A DNA stretch of 64,000 bases, from assembly GCF_001905665.1 (NCBI RefSeq), contig NZ_LIVX01000001.1:930001-994000 (forward strand). The letters are read 5' to 3'. Source of the stretch: Streptomyces sp. CB02261 (GTDB taxonomy: Bacteria; Actinomycetota; Actinomycetes; Streptomycetales; Streptomycetaceae). Positions 17,291 to 25,373 of the stretch are shown piece after piece (position 1 is the first letter of the stretch; every line of letters begins with the position of its first letter). Below the pieces are notes generated by a model that was not told where the DNA came from, made no database searches, and saw only the letters and a list, made by a program, of their open reading frames with translations. Position numbers and translations under genes: made by a program.

Positions 17291-19552
17291 ATGACCTCCA
17301 CCCCGACCGTCACGGAGACCACCGTCACGGACACGACCGTCACCGAGCTGACGATCGGCGGCATGACCTGCGCCTCCTGCGCGGCCCGCGTCGAGAAGAA
17401 GCTCAACCGCGTGGACGGGGTGACGGCGACCGTCAACTACGCCACGGAGAAGGCGCGGGTCGAACACCCGCCGCACGTCGGCGTCGACGAGCTGATCGCC
17501 ACCGTCGTCAGGACCGGCTACACCGCCGAGGAACCCCCGCCGCCCGAGCCCCCGTCGTTCCCCGAGCCTGGGACGGCGGCGGACGGCGCGGACCCCGAGC
17601 TCGCCGCCCTCCGGCAGCGGCTCACCGTCACCGCCCTCCTCGCCGCGCCCGTCGTCCTGCTCGCCATGGTCCCGGCGCTCCAGTTCGACAACTGGCAGTG
17701 GCTCTCCCTCACGCTCGCCGCCCCCGCCGTCGTCTGGGGCGGGCTGCCCTTCCACCGGGCCGCCTGGACCAACCTCCGGCACGGCGCCGCCACCATGGAC
17801 ACCCTCGTCTCGGTCGGCACCCTCGCCGCCTTCGGCTGGTCGCTCTGGGCGCTCTTCCTCGGCGACGCCGGCATGCCCGGCATGCGGCACGGCTTCGACC
17901 TGACCGTGGACCGGACCGACGGCGCCGCCACGATCTACCTGGAGGTCGCGGCCGGGGTCGTCACCTTCCTCCTGCTCGGCCGCTACCTGGAGGCCCGCGC
18001 CAAGCGGAAGGCGGGCGCGGCGCTCCGGGCCCTCATGGAGCTCGGCGCCAAGGACGTGGCCGTCCTGCGGGACGGCACGGAGGCACGGATCCCGGTCACC
18101 GCCCTGCGGGCCGGCGACCTCTTCGCCGTACGCCCCGGGGAGAAGATCGCCACCGACGGCACCGTCACCGAGGGCGCGTCGGCGGTCGACACCTCCCTCC
18201 TCACCGGCGAGTCCCTGCCCCTCGACGTCACCGAGGGCAGCGCCGTCACCGGCGGCTGCGTCAACGTCTCCGGCCGGCTGGTCGTCCGGGCCACCCGGGT
18301 CGGCGCCGACACCCGGCTCGCCCGGATGGCACAGCTCGTCGAGGACGCCCAGAACGGCAAGGCCCAGGTGCAGCGGCTCGCCGACCGGATCTCCGCCGTG
18401 TTCGTCCCCGTGGTGCTCCTGATCGCGCTCGGCACGCTCGTCACCTGGCTGCTCGTCACCGACGACCCGACCGCCTCGTTCACCGCCGCCGTCGCCGTCC
18501 TGATCATCGCCTGCCCCTGCGCCCTCGGGCTCGCCACCCCGACCGCCCTCATGGTCGGCACCGGCCGCGGCGCGCAGCTCGGCATCCTCATCAAGGGCCC
18601 CGAGGTCCTGGAGTCCACCCGCCGCGTCGACACGGTCGTCCTGGACAAGACGGGGACGGTCACCACCGGCCGCATGCGGCTGGTCGGCGTCCACGTGTAC
18701 GGCGGGAGGTACGGGACCGACGGCACCGACGAGCTCCGGCTGCTGCGGCTCGCCGGAGCCCTCGAACACGCCTCCGAGCACCCGGTGGCCCGCGCGGTCG
18801 CGGCCGGCGCCGTCGAGCGCTGCGGGGAGCTGCCCGTACCGAAGACCTTCGAGAACGTCCCCGGGCTCGGCGTACGCGGCTCGGTCGACGGCCACCTGGT
18901 CCTCGTCGGCCGCGCCGCCCTGCTCACCGCGGAGGGCGTCGAACTGCCCACGGGCGCCCCCGAGCCCGGCGCCGTCCACGTCGCCTGGGACGGGGTCGCC
19001 CGGGGCACCCTCACCGTCGCCGACACCGTCAAGGACACCAGCGCCGAGGCGGTCGCCCTGCTGCGCGGTCTGGGGCTGCACCCCGTGCTGCTCACCGGGG
19101 ACCACCGGGCGGTGGCGGAGGCGGTGGCCGCCGAGGTCGGCATCGACGAGGTGATCGCGGAGGTGCTGCCCGAGGAGAAGGCCGAGGTGGTCCGGCGGCT
19201 CCAGGCGGAGGGCCGGACCGTCGCCATGGTGGGCGACGGGGTGAACGACGCCGCCGCGCTCGCCACCGCGGATCTCGGCCTGGCGATGGGGACGGGCACC
19301 GACGCGGCCATCGAGGCGAGCGATCTGACCCTGGTCCGGGGCGACCTGCGGGTCGCCGCGGACGCCATCCGGCTCTCCCGGCGGACGCTGGCGACGATCA
19401 GGGGAAACCTGGGGTGGGCCTTCGGCTACAACCTCGCCGCGCTGCCGCTCGCGGCGGCCGGGCTGCTCGACCCGATGATCGCGGGCCTGGCCATGGCCCT
19501 TTCGTCCGTGTTCGTCGTATCCAACAGCCTGCGGCTCCGAAGCTTCACGTGA
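17291..19552 (+). CDS. copA: Cu(I)-exporting P1B-type ATPase
   Basis: This 753-residue pump uses ATP to expel Cu(I) across the membrane. In order it shows a heavy-metal domain (GMTCASC, Cys27/Cys30), six to eight membrane spans, TGES near residue 305, the CPC motif (Cys408-Pro-Cys410) that defines P1B ATPases, the phosphorylated Asp452 in DKTGT, an SEHPVA ATP-site motif, and GDGVNDAAALA. GYNLAALPLAAAG and SSVFVVSNSLRL near the end are the copper-specific spans. ATG at 17291 has GGAA upstream. It follows copZ and is probably controlled by the same CsoR box. Confidence 0.96.
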   Translation: MTSTPTVTETTVTDTTVTELTIGGMTCASCAARVEKKLNRVDGVTATVNYATEKARVEHPPHVGVDELIATVVRTGYTAEEPPPPEPPSFPEPGTAADGADPELAALRQRLTVTALLAAPVVLLAMVPALQFDNWQWLSLTLAAPAVVWGGLPFHRAAWTNLRHGAATMDTLVSVGTLAAFGWSLWALFLGDAGMPGMRHGFDLTVDRTDGAATIYLEVAAGVVTFLLLGRYLEARAKRKAGAALRALMELGAKDVAVLRDGTEARIPVTALRAGDLFAVRPGEKIATDGTVTEGASAVDTSLLTGESLPLDVTEGSAVTGGCVNVSGRLVVRATRVGADTRLARMAQLVEDAQNGKAQVQRLADRISAVFVPVVLLIALGTLVTWLLVTDDPTASFTAAVAVLIIACPCALGLATPTALMVGTGRGAQLGILIKGPEVLESTRRVDTVVLDKTGTVTTGRMRLVGVHVYGGRYGTDGTDELRLLRLAGALEHASEHPVARAVAAGAVERCGELPVPKTFENVPGLGVRGSVDGHLVLVGRAALLTAEGVELPTGAPEPGAVHVAWDGVARGTLTVADTVKDTSAEAVALLRGLGLHPVLLTGDHRAVAEAVAAEVGIDEVIAEVLPEEKAEVVRRLQAEGRTVAMVGDGVNDAAALATADLGLAMGTGTDAAIEASDLTLVRGDLRVAADAIRLSRRTLATIRGNLGWAFGYNLAALPLAAAGLLDPMIAGLAMALSSVFVVSNSLRLRSFT

Positions 19553-19978
19553 ATTCACCCACACGTGACGCACAGGACCTTCACAAGGAGACCTAGATCA
19601 CAGATATTGGGGGGTAACCATCTGGGCTGTTCGCGAGTCTAAGTGGGCGATGCCGAGAACGTCTTGGGGGACGTTCATTGGGAGGTCTTGGGGGACGTCC
19701 CATTGGCAAGCGTTGGCCGGGGCACGTGCACCGGGGAGCTTTGAGCGGCCCTCCCGTACGTACGTACCCCGGCAGACCGCGTCGCGCCCGACCCGCGCAG
19801 CTACTGCTGACGCCCGGCAGACGCCCGGCCAGGATCCCGTGGGGGGAATCCGCACCGGGATATGGGAAGCGCCCCGCTCGCCGACCCGTGGGGGGATCGG
19901 TGAGAGGGGCGCTTCTCGCTTTTCTCCGAAGGCTCGGTTCGCCTCCGGGGCACTTCTCGCCGTGTCGGGGTGACGCGA
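19553..19978 (+). other. 426-base stretch with no gene: low-GC, repeat-containing non-coding block
   Basis: No convincing gene lies between copA and citA. AAGGAGACC sits at about 19582 with no start codon at a suitable distance. GTCTTGGGGGACGT repeats with variation at about 19667-19680 and 19686-19699. Bases 19600-19740 are less GC-rich than the flanks. A hairpin at 19866-19915 with a TTTT tract ends the block, so a short rightward transcript such as a leader or small RNA is possible. Frames of up to 107 codons exist but have no family likeness. Confidence 0.45.
19866..19915. terminator. long hairpin with T-tract between copA region and citA
   Basis: The arms GAAGCGCCCC and GGGGCGCTTC (19866-19875, 19906-19915) enclose a second paired region (GCTCGCCGA with TCGGTGAG-like bases). 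CGCTTTTC follows on the plus strand. It can end both the rightward transcript and the leftward citA message, which stops at 19979. Confidence 0.7.
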
Positions 19979-21268
19979 CTAGCGGGACTCGACCGGGACG
20001 AAGTCGCGGAGGACCTCGCCCGTGTAGATCTGGCGCGGGCGGCCGATGCGGGAACCCGGCTCCTTGATCATCTCGTGCCACTGGGCGATCCAGCCGGGAA
20101 GGCGGCCGAGCGCGAAGAGCACGGTGAACATCTCGGTCGGGAAGCCCATCGCGCGGTAGATCAGACCCGTGTAGAAGTCCACGTTCGGGTACAGGTTCCG
20201 CGAGACGAAGTACTCGTCGGAGAGCGCGTGCTCCTCCAGCTTCAGCGCGATGTCGAGCAGCTCGTCGGACTTGCCGAGGGCCGACAGGACATCGTGCGCC
20301 GCCGCCTTGATGATCTTGGCGCGCGGGTCGAAGGACTTGTACACCCGGTGGCCGAAGCCCATCAGGCGGACGCCGTCCTCCTTGTTCTTCACCTTGCGGA
20401 TGAAGGAGTCGACATCGCCGCCGTTGGCCTTGATGCCTTCCAGCATCTCCAGGACCGACTGGTTGGCGCCACCGTGCAGCGGGCCCCACAGGGCCGAGAT
20501 GCCGGCGGAGATCGAGGCGAACATGTTCGCCTGCGAGGAGCCGACCAGACGCACGGTGGAGGTCGAGCAGTTCTGCTCGTGGTCCGCGTGCAGGATCAGC
20601 AGCTTGTCGAGCGCGTTCACGACGACCGGGTCCAGGTCGTACTCCTGCGCCGGGACCGAGAAGGTCATGCGCAGGAAGTTCTCGACGTACCCGAGGTCGT
20701 TGCGCGGGTAGACGAACGGGTGGCCGATCGACTTCTTGTACGCGTACGCCGCGATCGTCGGCAGCTTCGCGAGCAGCCGGATCGTGGAGAGGTGACGCTG
20801 CTCCTCGTCGAACGGGTTGTGGCTGTCCTGGTAGAACGTGGACAGCGCCGAGACCACCGAGGACAGCATCGCCATCGGGTGGGCGTCCCGCGGGAAGCCG
20901 CGGAAGAAGTTCTTGACGTCCTCGTGGACCAGCGTGTGCTGCGTGATCTCGTTCCTGAAGGTCGCGAGCTCGTCGACCTTGGGCAGCTCACCGTTGATCA
21001 GCAGGTACGCCACCTCAAGGAAGGTGGAGCGCTCCGCCAGCTGCTCGATGGGGTAGCCGCGGTACCGCAGGATCCCCTGCTCACCATCGAGATAGGTGAT
21101 CGCGGATTTGTAGGCGGCGGTGTTGCCGTATCCGCTGTCCAGGGTGACCAGACCGGTCTGGGCTCGGAGTTTCCCGATGTCGAAGCCCTTGTCGCCGACG
21201 GTGCTCTCGACCACCGGGTAGGTGTATTCACCGTCCGCGTACCGCAGTACTACAGAGTTGTCGCTCAC
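19979..21268 (-). CDS. citA: citrate synthase (type II)
   Basis: This 429-residue protein condenses oxaloacetate and acetyl-CoA to citrate, the entry step of the citric acid cycle. Hallmarks are LDGEQGILRYRGYPIEQLAE, the active-site histidines in LHADHEQNCST and WGPLHGGANQ, GFGHRVYKSFDPRAK, and the acidic residue in LYPNVDFYTG. GTG at 21268 is chosen because the product then begins VSDNSVVLRYADGEY, as I recall for Streptomyces CitA. GAGGGATGAC lies just upstream. Longer frames to 21325 add residues unlike the family. Confidence 0.97.
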   Translation of the reverse strand: MSDNSVVLRYADGEYTYPVVESTVGDKGFDIGKLRAQTGLVTLDSGYGNTAAYKSAITYLDGEQGILRYRGYPIEQLAERSTFLEVAYLLINGELPKVDELATFRNEITQHTLVHEDVKNFFRGFPRDAHPMAMLSSVVSALSTFYQDSHNPFDEEQRHLSTIRLLAKLPTIAAYAYKKSIGHPFVYPRNDLGYVENFLRMTFSVPAQEYDLDPVVVNALDKLLILHADHEQNCSTSTVRLVGSSQANMFASISAGISALWGPLHGGANQSVLEMLEGIKANGGDVDSFIRKVKNKEDGVRLMGFGHRVYKSFDPRAKIIKAAAHDVLSALGKSDELLDIALKLEEHALSDEYFVSRNLYPNVDFYTGLIYRAMGFPTEMFTVLFALGRLPGWIAQWHEMIKEPGSRIGRPRQIYTGEVLRDFVPVESR

Positions 21269-21362
21269 GTCATCCCTCACCGACGTAGTGCCTCTTCTTC
21301 GAGGTGCCCTGACTGTCTCTACCATCCCCCATTTGGCTCAGGAGAGTGCACTCGGGGTCGAC

Positions 21363-21394
21363 CATTGGGCCAATCGGCGGCACTCAGTGCCGCC
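21363..21394. promoter_or_regulatory. two palindromes upstream of citA
   Basis: ATTGGGCCAAT (21363-21373) and GGCGGCACTCAGTGCCGCC (21376-21394, nine-base arms around one C) lie 95-126 bases upstream of citA and just past the end of recD2. The second may be a terminator for recD2 or an operator for citA; position alone does not decide it. Confidence 0.45.
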
Positions 21395-21447
21395 AACCTT
21401 CATATCCTGCCCCCTTCGCCCCGGTTCCGGTAGTCCTCCGTGATCTT

Positions 21448-23697
21448 TCACACGAGGGTGCGACCTGTGAGGCGGAAGGCCAGTGCGGTAAAGCGCCGGC
21501 CCGCGGAGACCGTCCGGACCGCCTGGGCGATGGCCCGGCGGGAGCCGACCAGGACGACGAGCTTCCGGGCGCGGGTCACGGCGGTGTAGAGCAGGTTCCG
21601 CTGGAGCATCATCCACGCGCTCATCGTGACCGGGATCACCACCGCCGGATACTCGCTGCCCTGCGAGCGGTGGATGGTGACCGCGTACGCGTGGGCCAGC
21701 TCGTCCAGCTCGTCGAAGTCGTACGGCACCTCCTCGTCCTCGTCCGTCCGCACCGTCAGCCGCTGCTCGACGGGGTCCAGGGCCGTGACGACGCCGACCG
21801 TGCCGTTGAAGACGCCGTTGGCCCCCTTCTCGTAGTTGTTGCGGATCTGGGTGACCTTGTCGCCGACCCGGAAGACCCGGCCGCCGAACCGCTTCTCCGG
21901 CAGATCCGGGCGGGCGGGGGTGATGGCCTGCTGGAGCAGTCCGTTGAGCGAGCCGGCGCCCGCCGGGCCCCGGTGCATCGGGGCGAGGACCTGGACGTCC
22001 CGGCGCGGGTCGAGCCCGAACCTGGCCGGGATCCGGTGGGCCGCGACGTCCACGGCGACCCGGGCCGCGTCCTCGGTCTCCTCCTCCGCGAAGAGGAAGA
22101 AGTCCGGCAGCCCCTCGGTCCTCGGCGGCGTGCCGGAGTTGATCCGGTGGGCGTTGACGACGACGCCGGACTCCTGGGCCTGCCGGAAGATCCGGGTGAG
22201 ACGGACCGCCGGCACGGGGCTGCCCGGCGCGAGCAGATCACCGAGGACCTCGCCCGCGCCCACCGACGGAAGCTGGTCGACGTCGCCCACGAGCAGCAGA
22301 TGGGCGCCCGGTGCCACCGCCTTCACCAGCTTGTTCGCGAGGAGCAGGTCGAGCATGGAGGCCTCGTCGACCACCACCAGATCGGCGTCGAGCGGCCGGT
22401 CCCGGTCGTAGGCCGCGTCGCCGCCGGGCTTGAGCTCCAGGAGCCGGTGGACCGTGGAGGCCTCGGCGCCCGTCAGCTCGGCGAGCCGCTTCGCGGCCCG
22501 TCCGGTGGGGGCGGCGAGGACGACCCGCGCCTTCTTGGCGCGGGCCAGCTCCACGATGGAGCGGACCGTGAACGACTTGCCGCAGCCGGGGCCGCCGGTG
22601 AGCACGGCGACCTTGCGGGTGAGGGCGAGCCGCACGGCCTCCTCCTGCTCGGGCGCGAGCGAGGCCCCGGTCCGGTCCGCGAGCCAGGCGAGGGCCTTGT
22701 CCCACGCCACGTCCCGGAAGGCGGGCATCCGGTCCTCGTCGGCGCCGAGCAGCCGGCGGAGCTGACCCGCGAGCGACAGCTCGGCCCGGTGGAAGGGGAT
22801 CAGGTACACCGCGGTGACGGGCGTCCCCTCGGGGCCGGGCACCACCTCCCGTACGACCCCCTCGGGGTCCTCGGCGAGCTCGGCCAGGCACTCGATGACG
22901 AGCCCCGTGTCCACCTGGAGGAGCTTCACCGCGTCCGCGATCAGCCGCTCCTCGGGCAGGAAGCAGTGGCCCTGGTCGCTCGACTGCGACAGCGCGTACT
23001 GCAGGCCCGCCTTCACCCGGTCCGGGCTGTCGTGCGGTATGCCCACGGCCTGCGCGATGCGGTCGGCGGTGAGGAAGCCGATGCCCCAGACGTCGGCGGC
23101 GAGCCGGTAGGGCTGGTTCCGTACGACGGAGATCGAGGCGTCCCCGTACTTCTTGTAGATCCGGACCGCGATGGAGGTGGAGACGCCGACCTCCTGGAGG
23201 AAGACCATCACCTCCTTGATCGCCTTCTGCTCCTCCCAGGCCGCCATGATGTTCTTGACGCGCTTGGGGCCGAGGCCGGGCACCTCGATCAGACGCGCGG
23301 GGGACTCGTCGAGGACGTCCAGGGTGTCGAGACCGAAGTGCGTGGTGATGCGGTCGGCGAAGACGGGGCCGATGCCCTTGACGAGCCCGGAGCCGAGATA
23401 GCGCCGGATGCCCTGGATGGTGGCGGGCAGGACGGTCGTGTAGTTGTCGACGGTGAACTGCTTGCCGTACTGCGGGTGGGAGCCCCAACGGCCCTCCATC
23501 CGCAGCGACTCCCCCGGCTGCGCGCCGAGCAGCGAGCCGACCACGGTGAGCAGGTCCCCGGCCCCACGCCCGGTGTCGACCCGCGCGACCGTGTACCCGC
23601 TCTCCTCGTTGGCGTAGGTGATCCGCTCCAGGACCCCGGTCACTTCACAAACACCCTGGCGGCTGCCTTGCTGCGACTCGACTCCCCTACCGGGCAT
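21448..23697 (-). CDS. recD2: SF1B DNA helicase, RecD2 family
   Basis: This 749-residue helicase belongs to the RecD2/RecD-like group that lacks RecBC partners. The N-terminal third has helix-hairpin-helix regions (LGSGLVKGIGP and IEVPGLGPKRVKN). Then come Walker A LTGGPGCGKS, LAAPTGRAAKRLAE, Walker B LVVVDEASMLD, LVGDVDQLPSVGAGEV, and late motif YAVTIHRSQGSEYP. ATG at 23697 with AGGTGGGG upstream is used; V16 and V19 (GTG) are possible later starts. It moves 5' to 3' on single-stranded DNA, as known for the family. It stands immediately beside the defence-like genes but looks chromosomal core. Confidence 0.93.
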   Translation of the reverse strand: MPGRGVESQQGSRQGVCEVTGVLERITYANEESGYTVARVDTGRGAGDLLTVVGSLLGAQPGESLRMEGRWGSHPQYGKQFTVDNYTTVLPATIQGIRRYLGSGLVKGIGPVFADRITTHFGLDTLDVLDESPARLIEVPGLGPKRVKNIMAAWEEQKAIKEVMVFLQEVGVSTSIAVRIYKKYGDASISVVRNQPYRLAADVWGIGFLTADRIAQAVGIPHDSPDRVKAGLQYALSQSSDQGHCFLPEERLIADAVKLLQVDTGLVIECLAELAEDPEGVVREVVPGPEGTPVTAVYLIPFHRAELSLAGQLRRLLGADEDRMPAFRDVAWDKALAWLADRTGASLAPEQEEAVRLALTRKVAVLTGGPGCGKSFTVRSIVELARAKKARVVLAAPTGRAAKRLAELTGAEASTVHRLLELKPGGDAAYDRDRPLDADLVVVDEASMLDLLLANKLVKAVAPGAHLLLVGDVDQLPSVGAGEVLGDLLAPGSPVPAVRLTRIFRQAQESGVVVNAHRINSGTPPRTEGLPDFFLFAEEETEDAARVAVDVAAHRIPARFGLDPRRDVQVLAPMHRGPAGAGSLNGLLQQAITPARPDLPEKRFGGRVFRVGDKVTQIRNNYEKGANGVFNGTVGVVTALDPVEQRLTVRTDEDEEVPYDFDELDELAHAYAVTIHRSQGSEYPAVVIPVTMSAWMMLQRNLLYTAVTRARKLVVLVGSRRAIAQAVRTVSAGRRFTALAFRLTGRTLV

Positions 23698-23806
23698 GCC
23701 CCACCTGGCTTTCTAGGTCTCCGATGCCTGGGAGGCTATCGCCCGCCACCGACAGAGCGGCCATCTCGCGGTTTCTCGCAGCCACAGGTGTGATGGGATC
23801 CCGGGT

Positions 23807-24556
23807 ATGACAGATTGGCCGCGACTCAGCCACGCCTACGGCTCTGCCGAAGACATACCCGCCCTGCTGGCACGCATCGCGTCCGAGTCCGAGCCGGGGC
23901 TCTGGAACGACCTGTGGTCCGCGCTCTGCCACCAAGGCAGCGTGTACTCGGCCAGCTTCGCGGCGCTGCCCTGGCTCGCCGGCATGGCTGACGACGAAGA
24001 CCGAGGCCAAGCCGTGAACGCCCTGAACCTGGCGGGCGCCATCATGGCCGGCGCCGAGCAGGCGCATGGAGCCGGTGATGTCCGGACAGAGCACTCGGCG
24101 GAGATCGCGACCCTGCTGGCATCGGTGAACCGTCATCTCCGGAGCGCGACCCACCGCACCGAGTACATCGATCTCCTGGAGTCCGTGCTCGGCTTCGAGG
24201 GCATCGTGGGGTGGAGCGAGAACCTGGCCTGGGGCCTCGGGAACGAGGAGTACGAGGTCTCCTGTCCCGGGTGCGAGACCGACCTGTTCATCGTCCTCGG
24301 TGAACGCGGGTTCTTCTGCACCGCCGAGGACTACGCATTGTCGGACGGCGACATCGATGCCCGGCCGCTTCGACCGACGACTCCCGAAGATCTGGAAGGC
24401 CTCGGTCGACGTCTCCACCACATCGCGCTCACCGACGGCCAACAGGACGTCGCACACCAGCTGACCTTCGTTTTCGGGAGCGCGACCTGCCCGGACTGCG
24501 AGACCGAGTTCTCCGTCGCCGACCAGGTCAGCGCCGACTGGACAAGCACCCGGTAG
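23807..24556 (+). CDS. hypothetical protein with two CxxC zinc knuckles
   Basis: I do not recognise this 249-residue protein. Residues 1-110 are mostly helical, with GLWNDLWSALCHQGSVYSAS as the most distinctive stretch. CPGC (153-156) and CPDC (228-231) could form one zinc site. There are no membrane spans or export signal. It converges on the Septu-like nuclease gene, with 67 bases between stops. Codon use is looser and GC lower than in the neighbours, as in the two following genes, so the block may have come in together. A structural relation to immunity-type proteins is possible but unproven. Confidence 0.6.
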   Translation: MTDWPRLSHAYGSAEDIPALLARIASESEPGLWNDLWSALCHQGSVYSASFAALPWLAGMADDEDRGQAVNALNLAGAIMAGAEQAHGAGDVRTEHSAEIATLLASVNRHLRSATHRTEYIDLLESVLGFEGIVGWSENLAWGLGNEEYEVSCPGCETDLFIVLGERGFFCTAEDYALSDGDIDARPLRPTTPEDLEGLGRRLHHIALTDGQQDVAHQLTFVFGSATCPDCETEFSVADQVSADWTSTR

Positions 24557-24623
24557 TCCCGGACTCGCTCGACCACACCACGACCTCGGGGAGACCTCGG
24601 ACAGCGCAGCCGCCGTCGTGGAG

Positions 24624-25373
24624 TCACGCCCGAGGCAGGAACCCCTCTCGCAGCTGCGGGTCACGCAGGAGTGCCAGTACCTCGTCCTCTCCCGCGAAGA
24701 GCGCCTCCGCTGCGGCGTGCTCGGACTGGTGGAACATCGCGACGAGCACGTCGACGAGTGGGCGGTTCCAGGAGACGCGGACGATCTCCTTCGCCTTGTC
24801 GCACTGCCCCTTGTCCGTGGCGATGCGCCATAGTTCCAGGGAGTGCCGCGCCGTCGCGTAGGCGTCCACCCGCCCCTTGACCAGGACCGCCCTGCTGTTC
24901 AGTCCGAACACGTCGATGCACGCCTCACCTTGTGGCGTCCTCGCCCTGTACTCCCCGATCGGCAGCACCAGCCGCAGATGGTCCAGCGGATCCCGCAGGG
25001 TCGGGTCGACCAGGAGAGGGACGCCGTCGCCGTCGGTCGGGAACCGGCTCCGCTTCTGGTTGCTGTTGCAGTACGAGCAGGCCAGCAGGTGATTGAGCCA
25101 GTCGAAGGTACGAAGCGGAGTACGGCTCTTCGGGTCGAAGTGGTCGATGTCCGTTCCCTGGCTGTCACCGCAGTACATGCAACGCGCGTGGCCTGGCGCC
25201 ATCTCCGTGAGTGCGGCGACGAGGCTGGGACGTACGCCTCGCCGGGCGGCCCAGAGGTCCTTCGCCGTCGCCTTCCGGGCCTTCTCCGTGGTCTGTTCCG
25301 CGATCTTCTCGGTGTACTCCCCCAGCCGCGTCGCCGTACCCTGCGGCAGCGCGACACGCCGAAGCCGGATCAT
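24624..25373 (-). CDS. ptuB: HNH endonuclease, Septu PtuB-like
   Basis: This 249-residue protein has an HNH nuclease core. Two CxxC pairs (Cys65/Cys68 and Cys99/Cys102) bracket DIDHFDPKS with His78, and HLLACSYCNSNQKR supplies the Asn-rich end. This is the layout of PtuB, the nuclease partner in Septu anti-phage systems. The ATG overlaps the stop of the upstream ATPase gene by four bases. Together the pair would sense phage infection and cut DNA or stop growth, as reported for Septu; specificity here is inferred. GC and codon use fit acquired DNA. Confidence 0.72.
   Translation of the reverse strand: MIRLRRVALPQGTATRLGEYTEKIAEQTTEKARKATAKDLWAARRGVRPSLVAALTEMAPGHARCMYCGDSQGTDIDHFDPKSRTPLRTFDWLNHLLACSYCNSNQKRSRFPTDGDGVPLLVDPTLRDPLDHLRLVLPIGEYRARTPQGEACIDVFGLNSRAVLVKGRVDAYATARHSLELWRIATDKGQCDKAKEIVRVSWNRPLVDVLVAMFHQSEHAAAEALFAGEDEVLALLRDPQLREGFLPRA

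Noticed and set aside
21269-21325. N-terminal extension of citrate synthase to 21325
   Set aside because: The added MVETVRAPRRRGTTSVRDD residues are unlike the family, and GTG 21268 has a good ribosome site.
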